8,240 nt of DNA, taken from the NCBI GenBank assembly GCA_964495095.1, contig CAZBUH010000089.1:1-8240 (forward strand), given 5' to 3'. The number at the start of each line of letters is the position of its first letter. Position 1 is the stretch's first letter. The notes beneath the pieces are model-generated. The model was not told the origin of the DNA, searched no databases, and saw only the letters and a list, made by a program, of their open reading frames with translations. The position numbers and the translations under genes are program-made. Source of the DNA: CAZBUH01 sp964495095 (GTDB lineage: Bacteria; Bacillota; Clostridia; Oscillospirales; Oscillospiraceae). Of the stretch, positions 1 through 5,973 are shown in pieces.

Positions 1-1
1 G

Positions 2-187
2 ATGATGGTCGGCCTGCTGCCCCCCGATGAGAATGTCCGCAACGGCATCGCCGGCTCTCTGCCTGCACAGCGTATCGGCTATGAGATCGACGTGGTCGGC
101 CCGGCTATCTTCCTGGCCTCCGCCGCTTCCGACATGGTCACCGCTACTACCATCTATCCCGATGGCGGCCTCGTTGCAACATCGTGA
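2..187 (+). CDS. Short-chain dehydrogenase/reductase (SDR), C-terminal fragment
   Basis: The visible 61 residues match the C-terminal part of classical SDR oxidoreductases (the FabG / gluconate 5-dehydrogenase type), which reduce or oxidise a carbonyl/alcohol using NAD(P)(H) in the cytoplasm. What is seen: an RIG block near residue 24, then an F-L-A-S-x-A-S segment around residues 37-43, then a V-T-A-T-T-I-Y-P-D-G-G stretch near the end. In the family these correspond to the 'RIG.p.Di' turn, the 'fLaSdaS' helix and the 'vTGq.i.vDGG' strand. The usual Gly after V-T is Ala here, a mild deviation. The Rossmann cofactor site and the Ser-Tyr-Lys catalytic residues lie outside the window, so substrate and cofactor cannot be judged. 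The gene enters from the left edge; the Met codons at its beginning are not a credible start. A terminator follows 27 bases after the stop. Confidence 0.85.
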   Translation: MMVGLLPPDENVRNGIAGSLPAQRIGYEIDVVGPAIFLASAASDMVTATTIYPDGGLVATS

Positions 188-214
188 TTTAAGGGAAATA
201 AGAATATACGTAAT

Positions 215-253
215 AAAGCCCCGGACAGGCTCCGCCTGTCCGGGGCTTTTATT
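215..253 (+). terminator. Rho-independent terminator of the SDR gene
   Basis: A GC-rich stem of about 16 bp (left arm 215-230, right arm 234-249) closes a 3-base loop. It is preceded by A residues and followed by TTTTATT. It sits 27 bases after the SDR stop codon. The arms are near-symmetrical with A on one flank and T on the other, so it could also work on the minus strand. Confidence 0.9.
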
Positions 254-270
254 ATCTCAAGAAAGGGCTG

Positions 271-331
271 CGGTCTGACTGTGCGCACTCACTGTCCGCT
301 TAAAGCGGGCAGCTCGCACACTTGCAGACCG
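271..331. repeat. Imperfect nested hairpin between convergent genes
   Basis: Three nested complementary arm pairs are visible: 271-277 with 325-331 (7 bp), 281-285 with 315-319 (5 bp), and 292-300 with 304-312 (9 bp including one G-T pair, loop TAA). Together they fold about 61 bases into one interrupted hairpin. There is no T-run directly after it, so it does not look like an ordinary terminator. It could be a small structured RNA, a remnant of a palindromic repeat element, or a relic of a mobile element end. The flanking bases 254-270 and 332-364 hold nothing else recognisable. Confidence 0.5.
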
Positions 332-364
332 AAAAGTGTTTTCTGCGGTGGACTTCTTTGACGC

Positions 365-400
365 AAAACTCCCCCCCGCCGGGCGGCGGGGGGAGTTTTT
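365..400 (-). terminator. Terminator of the three-gene minus-strand operon
   Basis: A very GC-rich hairpin follows the stop codon of the solute-binding protein gene on the minus strand. Arms: 368-376 with 388-396, and 378-380 with 385-387, with one unpaired C (377) and loop GGGC. Runs of A (365-368) and T (396-400) flank it, so it has a T-tract on both strands and is probably bidirectional. Its place shows that the operon ends after the solute-binding protein, with no permease genes following. Confidence 0.9.
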
Positions 401-429
401 ATCCTTTTCGGAGGTTTTTAAGGTTATCT

Positions 430-2142
430 TTATCTTGCATTGTAACGGTCAAGGGCCGCCTGGTACACGTCGATGCAGTCCTGGATGCCAAGCTGAACAA
501 TGGTATCCTGGAAGGTCTGCCAATCGCTCTCAAGGGACATTTCGCCGGTGATGAACTTGGCGGTAGTCTCCTGGGTGTAGGTCAGCACCTCGCCGAAAGC
601 GGTGGAGTACTTGGTGGACTCGTCAACGGTGATGGAGAGGACGGAGTCCTTCGGCAGGTCGTAAGCGCCGTCCTTGTTGGAAGCCCAGGTCTTTCTGTCG
701 TCCTCAATGTCGGTGGGCAGGAAGCGCTTGTTGTCAAGCAGAGTGGCTGTCTGGAAGAAGCAGTAGGTGTAGGCCATCTTCTCGGCAGACTGGCCATCGG
801 GGTCGTTGAGAACCACGTCTGTGAGCTTGTAGGTGGTCCAGTCGTTTGCGTCGGTGCAGGTGTAGGTCTCGCCCTCGAAGCCGTAGTTCTGGAGGATTAT
901 GCCCTCGTGGCTGAACCAGTAGTTCAGGTAAGCGACGGCAAGCTCCACATTTTCGCAGGCTGTGGTGATGGAGAAGCCCGGATAGTCGATGCGGCCGCCG
1001 TTGGAGTTCAGATGGATGGTCTGGCCGGGGGTCTGGACGGCCTCGGGGATTGCGGAAATGACGCAGTTGGGGTCAACATTTTCGTCGGCCCAGGAGGTGG
1101 CGGAGTTGCGGTACTCGGCAATCCAGTAGCCGGACTCGCCGTTGGCCACTGCGTTGTGGATATTGTCGCCCCAGCCGAAGGTCTCCTCAGCGCCTACGAA
1201 GTCGCCGGAGATAAGGCCCTCGTCATACCACTGATGGAGCATGGTGAGGTACTGCTTGTAGCCCTCCTGCTGGAAGCCGCAGAGTACCTTGCCGTCCACC
1301 TGATACAGGAAGGGGTCGACGCCGTTGGTGCCGACGGCCACATCATAGCCGGTGGCTACGGAGCTGCCGCAGAGTACGCCGTACATGGTCATGAATATGG
1401 ACTTTGTGGCGCCCTTTTCGTTTTTAAAGGCGGTAAGTACGTCATGGAGATCGTCGTATGTTACAGGGACGTCGAGATTCAGGTCGTCCAGCCAGTCCTG
1501 ACGGATCATGGGGCCGCGGTTTGCGCTCCAGTCCTCTACCATTTTTATCTGATAGAAGGCGGGCATGTTGCCGGAGTCGGTGGTGCTGCCCTTGCGGACA
1601 TCGTCATCGGCCTCCACTATGGCCCAGTAATCGGGGGCGTAGTCCTGGAGATAGGGAGACAGGTCGATTATAATGCCCTGCTCGATGGCGTCGTCGCAGC
1701 CGGCCTTATAGGTTATGGGGAAAACGTCATAGAAGTCGGGGTAGTCGCCGCTGGATACGGAGATGTTGAACTGATCCGTGTAGTTCTCAGTGGCGATGGT
1801 GGAAAACTCAAGGGAAACGCCCGTGGTCTCAACAGACTGCTTGTAAGCGGGGTTGGTATCCCAGTCGCCGCTGGCAAGGTTGGAGAGAAGGTTTGTCTGG
1901 AAACGGCAGAGAGCGGTGAAGCTCACGGAGCCGTCGTCCACCAGGGGATAAGAGGTGGGGTCGAACAGCAGGTCTCCGCCCTGGCTGTCGTCCGGTTCGT
2001 CTGTGGACTCTTCGCCGTTGCCCGACTGGCTGGGCGCCTCGGTGGGCTGGCCGGCTTCATCGTCTGTGCCGCAGCCTGCCATCAGTGCGAAAACAAGGCA
2101 CAGGCAAAGGAGCAGGGAAAGAATTCGCGTGGCTTTTTGCAT
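430..2142 (-). CDS. Extracellular solute-binding lipoprotein of an ABC importer
   Basis: 570 aa. Predicted to be a membrane-anchored receptor on the outer face that captures a solute (in this family often an oligosaccharide or related compound) for an ABC permease. Residues 1-24 form a lipoprotein signal: basic MQKATR, a hydrophobic core, and lipobox L-M-A-G-C with Cys24 as the lipidation site. Residues 25-57 are a low-complexity Ser/Asp/Glu/Gly linker. The rest looks like a family 1 / LplA-type binding protein, with an S-S-G-D-Y-P-D segment at about 130-136 and an R-Q-D-W-L-D-D-L block at about 214-221 followed by a P-V-T-Y-D-D-L-H helix. The start at 2142 is chosen over an in-frame ATG 18 codons upstream because AAGGAGG lies 8 bases before it and the lipoprotein signal begins there. 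It is the last gene of the operon, 57 bases after the preceding stop. No permease or ATPase gene is visible, so it may use a permease encoded elsewhere. The substrate cannot be read from sequence. Confidence 0.9.
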   Translation of the reverse strand: MQKATRILSLLLCLCLVFALMAGCGTDDEAGQPTEAPSQSGNGEESTDEPDDSQGGDLLFDPTSYPLVDDGSVSFTALCRFQTNLLSNLASGDWDTNPAYKQSVETTGVSLEFSTIATENYTDQFNISVSSGDYPDFYDVFPITYKAGCDDAIEQGIIIDLSPYLQDYAPDYWAIVEADDDVRKGSTTDSGNMPAFYQIKMVEDWSANRGPMIRQDWLDDLNLDVPVTYDDLHDVLTAFKNEKGATKSIFMTMYGVLCGSSVATGYDVAVGTNGVDPFLYQVDGKVLCGFQQEGYKQYLTMLHQWYDEGLISGDFVGAEETFGWGDNIHNAVANGESGYWIAEYRNSATSWADENVDPNCVISAIPEAVQTPGQTIHLNSNGGRIDYPGFSITTACENVELAVAYLNYWFSHEGIILQNYGFEGETYTCTDANDWTTYKLTDVVLNDPDGQSAEKMAYTYCFFQTATLLDNKRFLPTDIEDDRKTWASNKDGAYDLPKDSVLSITVDESTKYSTAFGEVLTYTQETTAKFITGEMSLESDWQTFQDTIVQLGIQDCIDVYQAALDRYNAR

Positions 2143-2150
2143 TGTATGAT

Positions 2151-2157
2151 CCTCCTT
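2151..2157 (-). promoter_or_regulatory. Ribosome binding site of the solute-binding protein gene
   Basis: Minus-strand AAGGAGG, 8 bases before the ATG at 2140-2142. It fixes the start at the MQKATR methionine rather than the in-frame ATG at 2196, which has no comparable site. Confidence 0.9.
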
Positions 2158-2170
2158 AAAATTTTTATAA

Positions 2171-2192
2171 ATACGCGGATAATCCGCGGTAT
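2171..2192 (-). promoter_or_regulatory. Intercistronic hairpin before the solute-binding protein gene
   Basis: The arms 2174-2179 and 2183-2188 (CGCGGA / TCCGCG) pair perfectly around a TAA loop. The outer ATA/TAT (2171-2173 and 2190-2192) can extend the stem past a one-base bulge. It lies 8 bases after the stop codon of hydrolase homologue A and is followed on the minus strand by an AT-rich stretch that leads to the next ribosome binding site. It is too short and lacks a clean T-run for a strong terminator. A role as an RNA-processing or stability element giving extra solute-binding protein transcript is inference from similar importer operons. Confidence 0.4.
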
Positions 2193-2199
2193 TCACGGT

Positions 2200-3984
2200 T
2201 TATTTACGGCCGCCGGGGATTACGGGGAACATAAACAGGGAGTCGTATTTCCCGCCGGTGTGGACTATGTGGCGGCCCTTGTTCCTGGAATAGCTTTTGG
2301 GCGGCTCCGGCTTTTTGTCCGGGTCGGCGCCCAGCATTATCATGGCGGCGCGCATCTCCTGGGGGCTGCCCATGGGGGGCGGGCCGCTGTGGCCCATGGC
2401 CTGGTCGAAGCCGGAGACGCAGACCTCCATAGTCTCGCCCTTGTGCACCAGCATACTTATGGGGGAGAGGGATATTTCAACCGGCACTATTTCCCCGGGA
2501 GACAGGAGCTCCTCCTTCCTGTGGCTCTGGAAGGGGATAAGCTCTGTGGATTTTTCCGGATCCAATGCCCTGTGGGATACTCTGAGCTGCTCCCGGGGCC
2601 CTTTCGCCAGGTACTCGGTGGTGTCGTGATAGAGGTAATTGCCGTCGCTGTCGAGCTTTGCGAAATTAACGTGTATATCCATATCGTCAGAGCCGTCTGC
2701 CTCAAGCCAGAGCTTTACCTTGCAGTAGCCGGTTATCTCCATGTCCTCCTGAGCCGTGCAGCGGAAATATGCAAAATCCCCGGGGTCCTCGGAGTTATAA
2801 TCGACAGCGGCCTCTTTTTCGGGCTTGGCGCTCTGAAGGGCTCCGCCGCAGGCGTTAAGATACAGGGTGTTTACCTGCTGCCGCTCCAGAGGGAAGGCTT
2901 TTTCCGCCCTGTAGCCAAGGGGCGGGTGGCCCGGGTCCAGAGTGGCCATCCTGACGGTGGGAGTCTTTTCCCAGCCGTTGTCGATGCCTTTCAGGTAGTG
3001 GTCGAAGAATTTCCTCAAATCCTCCAGATTTTCTTCCTTATAGTAGTCTCCCCACTCCATTATGTTGTGGATGCGGAGCCACTTTTCCTCCATTGTGAAG
3101 CTGCGCCAGGCCTCCAGGGTACCGACGGTGTGGGTGCCGTTTGTGTAGGACGCCACCTGGTAGACGGGGCACTTTATATTTTCCGTGTGGGGGCGCTTTT
3201 CCTCCCAGTATTCGTCAATCAGGGGGTGCTCAGCCTCCATTATGTCCATCGCCTCAATGCGGCCGCCGTTGGACCAGCACCTGGCGCCGGGGAGGTCGCC
3301 TCCGGGGATTCCGCCCCGCATGTACTCCCGGCGGTAAAGGTCATTCTGGCCCTCCCAGGGGGCGAGGCAGGTGAGATGGGGCGGGTTGAGAGCGCCTATG
3401 TAGAGCTGCACCATGGAATACCAGGAGTTGCCGCTCATGCCCAGCTTCCCGTTGCACCACTCGGCCTGTGTTATCCACTCTATGAATTCATAGGCGTCGT
3501 GGGCGTCAAGGTCGCCGAACATCTGGACGTCACCCTGGGACATGTACGCGCCACGGGGGTCAACCTGGATTACGGCGTAATTGTAGGGCACCCAATGGGC
3601 CGGGTCCGCGCACTCCCAGCCCTGCATACCGGATAGGCGAGACTTGGGCACGTTGCACCTGTTGGGCCGGCCCTCCAGCATATCCCGTATGCCGCTTTTG
3701 CCCGCGGGGCCCCAGCAGAGGATTATAGGCACCTTCTCGTTTGTAAGGGGCCTGTAAATATCGCAGTAGATAGTTGTGCCGTCGCTTAACGTAAAGTCCA
3801 CGTCCCGCTCCTGCAAAATATCGCAGGGGATTGGGGCGTAACCTTTTCTGAAAACGGTGCCCTTGGGGAAAACGGTGCTGCCCGGCTTAAAGCCCTCGTA
3901 GAGGGAGTATGAGCAGTTTATATCCGGCAGGGGCTTGAATTTTATCTCAATCTTACCGGATTTGGTGTAATATTTTCTTTCCAT
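2200..3984 (-). CDS. CocE/PepX-family alpha/beta-hydrolase homologue A (Ser and His kept, Asp and Tyr replaced)
   Basis: 594 aa, full length for CocE/NonD hydrolases (S15-type fold), no signal peptide, so cytoplasmic. Family members cleave esters or amides, such as cocaine esterase and X-Pro dipeptidyl-peptidase. Domains: N-terminal extension 1-62; alpha/beta-hydrolase core about 63-340, containing a D-I-Y-R-P strand (75-79), V-D-P-R-G (141-145) and the nucleophile elbow G-N-S-W with Ser187; a short cap about 190-270; and a C-terminal PepX_C-like beta sandwich about 370-594, with L-W-L-E-A-D at 425-430. His306 in K-W-L-R-I-H matches the triad His. The residue aligning with the triad Asp is Asn282 (A-S-Y-T-N), and the oxyanion Tyr of the N-P-Y motif is Ala94 (G-P-A-G-K). 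Activity may therefore be weak, altered or absent. ATG at 3984 follows AAGGAGG by 5 bases; the site overlaps the stop of the upstream paralogue. Substrate unknown. Confidence 0.88.
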   Translation of the reverse strand: MERKYYTKSGKIEIKFKPLPDINCSYSLYEGFKPGSTVFPKGTVFRKGYAPIPCDILQERDVDFTLSDGTTIYCDIYRPLTNEKVPIILCWGPAGKSGIRDMLEGRPNRCNVPKSRLSGMQGWECADPAHWVPYNYAVIQVDPRGAYMSQGDVQMFGDLDAHDAYEFIEWITQAEWCNGKLGMSGNSWYSMVQLYIGALNPPHLTCLAPWEGQNDLYRREYMRGGIPGGDLPGARCWSNGGRIEAMDIMEAEHPLIDEYWEEKRPHTENIKCPVYQVASYTNGTHTVGTLEAWRSFTMEEKWLRIHNIMEWGDYYKEENLEDLRKFFDHYLKGIDNGWEKTPTVRMATLDPGHPPLGYRAEKAFPLERQQVNTLYLNACGGALQSAKPEKEAAVDYNSEDPGDFAYFRCTAQEDMEITGYCKVKLWLEADGSDDMDIHVNFAKLDSDGNYLYHDTTEYLAKGPREQLRVSHRALDPEKSTELIPFQSHRKEELLSPGEIVPVEISLSPISMLVHKGETMEVCVSGFDQAMGHSGPPPMGSPQEMRAAMIMLGADPDKKPEPPKSYSRNKGRHIVHTGGKYDSLFMFPVIPGGRK

Positions 3985-3989
3985 ACGTT

Positions 3990-3996
3990 CCTCCTT
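3990..3996 (-). promoter_or_regulatory. Ribosome binding site overlapping the upstream stop codon
   Basis: The minus-strand AAGGAGG shares bases with the TAA stop (3995-3997) of homologue B and precedes the ATG of homologue A by only 5 bases. This arrangement suggests translational coupling of the two paralogues. Confidence 0.85.
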
Positions 3997-5737
3997 AGTC
4001 CGGTATCACCGGCAGAAGCAGATAAGAGCCGTACCTGCCGCCATAGTGGATAACGTGCTCGCCCCGGTTGCTGCCGAAGCCTATGTCCCTTGTGCCGCTG
4101 CCGGCGCCGTTGGGGTCAAGGGAGGTGAGCGTTACCTCCAGCTTTTCGCCGGGGTAGAACATCATGGCCGTGGGGGTTATGGCTATATCCGCCTCGACTG
4201 TCTCGCCGGGCTTTAAGAGCTGGGGGGCGTTAAAGGGGTAGAAGGGCAAATCTTCGGTGGATTTTTCCGGGTCCGTCTTTCTCATTGAAACTCTCAGCCG
4301 GCCGTAGTGGGGGGCGGAATAAATTTTCCCGCCGGGCGCCTGGCCCGGGTGGGCCTTGAAGAAATTGCAGTACATTACCTCCCCGTCCGCCGAGAGCTTT
4401 CGCATCTTTATGAAAACGTCCATATCCTCTGCGCCCCGGGCCTCAAGCCACAGGTGGAGCTTGCTGAAGCCGGTGAACTCCGCTTTTTCCGTGAAGGTGT
4501 AGGTGAAGGAGGTTTCGCAGTCGTCCCTGACGCATCTGTAGACGGCCTCGCTCTCCTTCGCCTGGGCGTTTTCCGTCAGGATGCCGCCGTCGTTTAAATA
4601 GAGCCTTTTGAGCTGTCGGCGGGCCGGCGGGAATTCCGTCTCGGGCCGGTCTATTATATCCTCTCTGCCGTGGTCAAGGACGGCCATACGCACTCTGGGG
4701 GTGGTCTCCCAGCCGTTGTCGATGCCCTTTAAGTAGTGGTCAAAAAATCTCTGCAGATCCCTCCGGTTTTCCTCAATACGGAAGAAAGCCGTCTCGCTTA
4801 TATTATGTATCCTGAGCCATTTATCTTTGGAGGCCAGGCCGTTAAACATATTTATAGTTCCGCGGGTGTGGTTGTTGTTTGTGTAGGAGGCCACAACGTA
4901 GGCCGGTACGGATATCTTCGCCGGGTCCACGCGCTTACTCTCCCAGTATTCATTGTAAATAGGATATTTCTCCGCCATGCCCTGGATAAATTCTATTCTG
5001 CCGGAGCCGTAGGTCCGGCGCATCCAGGTATCCCCCTCCTTGGGGATGCCGCCGACAATAAACTCCTCCCGGTAAAAATCCCCGTGGCCCTCCCATGGGG
5101 CGATGGCCTTCAATTCCGGGGGATTCTGGGCGGCCATAAACCACTGCTCTATGCAGGTATAGGCGTTGCCCGCCATGCCGATGCTTCCGCTGCACCAATC
5201 CTGTGAGGCTATCCACTTCATGCTCTCGCAGCCGTCCAGGGCGTCCACCTGGCCGAAGTAGTGCATATCGCCCTCCGACATGTAAACGCCTCTGGGGTCA
5301 ACGCTCACAACGGCGTATCCCTCCGGCACCCAGCGGGCCGGGTCGTTGCAGAGCCAGACCTGGAGGTTGGAGACGGCGTCCTTGGGGAAAGCCCTGTCCT
5401 CGGGCTTTGTCATGGGGTGGGTCATGTCGTGGCGGCCCTGCTTTCCGGCGGGATTCCAGTTCATTATGGCGGGAACCCTGTTATCCGGGCCGGAGTCCAC
5501 AGGACGGTACACGTCGGCATAGAGCTTTATGCCGTCCCGCAGGACGATTTCCTTATCGCGCTCGCAGAGGATGTCGCACGGCAGAGGCATACGCCCCTCC
5601 TCCATCACCTGGCCCTTTTTTAGCACTGTAGTTCCGGGCTGAAAGCCGCCGTAGGCCGAATCCGGGTCGTCCACCGGGAAAAGCTTCAGCCATAAAAGGT
5701 CGAATTCTTCCTTTGGGCTTGTCTGCGAATATTTCAT
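3995..5737 (-). CDS. CocE/PepX-family hydrolase homologue B, probable pseudoenzyme (nucleophile Ser replaced by Ala)
   Basis: 580 aa, cytoplasmic, similar to homologue A along its whole length, so the pair probably arose by tandem duplication. Shared landmarks: G-G-F-Q-P-G-T-T (30-37), P-C-D-I-L-x-E-R (53-60), V-Y-R-P (76-79), V-D-P-R-G (146-150), I-A-P-W-E-G (212-217), F-F-D-H-Y-L-K-G (331-338), and a C-terminal PepX_C-like sandwich from about 378 with L-W-L-E-A-R at 429-434. The nucleophile elbow reads G-M-A-G-N-A-Y-T: Ala192 (codon GCC, 5162-5164) stands where homologue A has Ser187 (TCC). The triad Asp position is Asn287, the oxyanion Tyr position is Ala97, and His311 is kept. The reading frame is intact and not decaying, so a binding, scaffold or regulatory role is more likely than a dead gene. 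The start at 5737 is preceded by a weak AAAGGCGG 7 bases upstream. The frame stays open to an ATG at 5905, but that ATG has no ribosome binding site and the extension runs through promoter-like repeats. First gene of the operon. Confidence 0.87.
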   Translation of the reverse strand: MKYSQTSPKEEFDLLWLKLFPVDDPDSAYGGFQPGTTVLKKGQVMEEGRMPLPCDILCERDKEIVLRDGIKLYADVYRPVDSGPDNRVPAIMNWNPAGKQGRHDMTHPMTKPEDRAFPKDAVSNLQVWLCNDPARWVPEGYAVVSVDPRGVYMSEGDMHYFGQVDALDGCESMKWIASQDWCSGSIGMAGNAYTCIEQWFMAAQNPPELKAIAPWEGHGDFYREEFIVGGIPKEGDTWMRRTYGSGRIEFIQGMAEKYPIYNEYWESKRVDPAKISVPAYVVASYTNNNHTRGTINMFNGLASKDKWLRIHNISETAFFRIEENRRDLQRFFDHYLKGIDNGWETTPRVRMAVLDHGREDIIDRPETEFPPARRQLKRLYLNDGGILTENAQAKESEAVYRCVRDDCETSFTYTFTEKAEFTGFSKLHLWLEARGAEDMDVFIKMRKLSADGEVMYCNFFKAHPGQAPGGKIYSAPHYGRLRVSMRKTDPEKSTEDLPFYPFNAPQLLKPGETVEADIAITPTAMMFYPGEKLEVTLTSLDPNGAGSGTRDIGFGSNRGEHVIHYGGRYGSYLLLPVIPD

Positions 5738-5773
5738 ATTCAGGCCGCCTTTCGTTTGGATTTGGTAAGTTCC

Positions 5774-5803
5774 GGAATTTGAGACTTTGGAATTTGGGAC
5801 TTT
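5774..5803. repeat. Tandem 15-bp direct repeats in the operon leader
   Basis: Two adjacent 15-base units, GGAATTTGAGACTTT (5774-5788) and GGAATTTGGGACTTT (5789-5803), differ at one base. A looser, gapped third copy (GGATTTGGTAAGTT) begins at 5758. They lie 37 to 66 bases before the ATG of homologue B, probably downstream of the operon promoter. Direct repeats of this kind often serve as tandem binding sites for AraC-type regulators. That role is inference. Confidence 0.6.
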
Positions 5804-5817
5804 GCATGTTATGCAAA
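5801..5817. promoter_or_regulatory. Perfect inverted repeat TTTGCAT-GTT-ATGCAAA, candidate operator
   Basis: Perfect 7-base arms (5801-5807 and 5811-5817) flank a 3-base spacer. The left arm overlaps the end of the second 15-bp direct repeat. Its position next to the likely operon promoter suggests a protein binding site; which regulator binds is not shown by sequence. Confidence 0.5.
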
Positions 5818-5832
5818 TATAAAAATTGGATA

Positions 5833-5859
5833 TTTTGCGCAAAGCAATCGACTTTTGCG
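5833..5859. promoter_or_regulatory. Repeated TTTTGCG half-sites 20 bp apart, one within a palindrome
   Basis: TTTTGCG occurs at 5833-5839 and again at 5853-5859, a start-to-start spacing of 20 bases or about two helical turns. The first copy forms the perfect 10-base palindrome TTTGCGCAAA (5834-5843). The core TTTGC is shared with the inverted repeat at 5801. Spacing and repetition suit a dimeric regulator bound to one face of the DNA. Confidence 0.4.
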
Positions 5860-5973
5860 GAAAAATGGTGTATATTATTTCTGTATTACGGTTGAAGTGT
5901 AACATTGCATGTACTTTATGTATATAAAAATCGTGCTGTAAAATAATAATTTTGTGCTGAAAGGCTGACGTTT

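Larger units (their letters stand above)
5738..5973. promoter_or_regulatory. Divergent promoter region between the operon and its presumed regulator
   Basis: This AT-rich 236-base gap separates the first operon gene (minus) from the regulator gene (plus). Weak sigma-A-like candidates can be proposed. For the operon: TTGCGC (5835-5840 region) and TATATT about 15-16 bases downstream on the minus strand. For the regulator: TTGAAG at 5892-5897 with TATGTA at 5917-5922, or TAAAAT at 5939-5944. None is close to consensus, which fits activator-dependent transcription by an AraC-type protein. The repeats inside are listed separately. Confidence 0.5.

Noticed and set aside
2143..2196. Upstream ATG giving 18 extra residues on the solute-binding protein
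   Set aside because: The AAGGAGG site and the lipoprotein signal both point to the ATG at 2142. The extension would put charged residues ahead of the signal peptide.
322..3636. Very long plus-strand open frame (over 1,100 codons) opposite the binding-protein and hydrolase A genes
   Set aside because: It is antisense to two genes with clear family motifs, has no ribosome binding site, and its Val/Gly/Ala-rich product matches no family pattern. It stays open because of the codon bias of the GC-rich minus-strand genes.
5758..5803. Tandem repeats as a possible CRISPR array
   Set aside because: The units are only 15 bases, directly adjacent with no spacers, and there are no cas genes.
5738..5905. 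In-frame N-terminal extension of homologue B starting at an ATG at 5905
   Set aside because: That ATG has no ribosome binding site, the extension passes through promoter-like repeats, and the family alignment with homologue A begins near the 5737 start. Kept only as an alternative in the findings.
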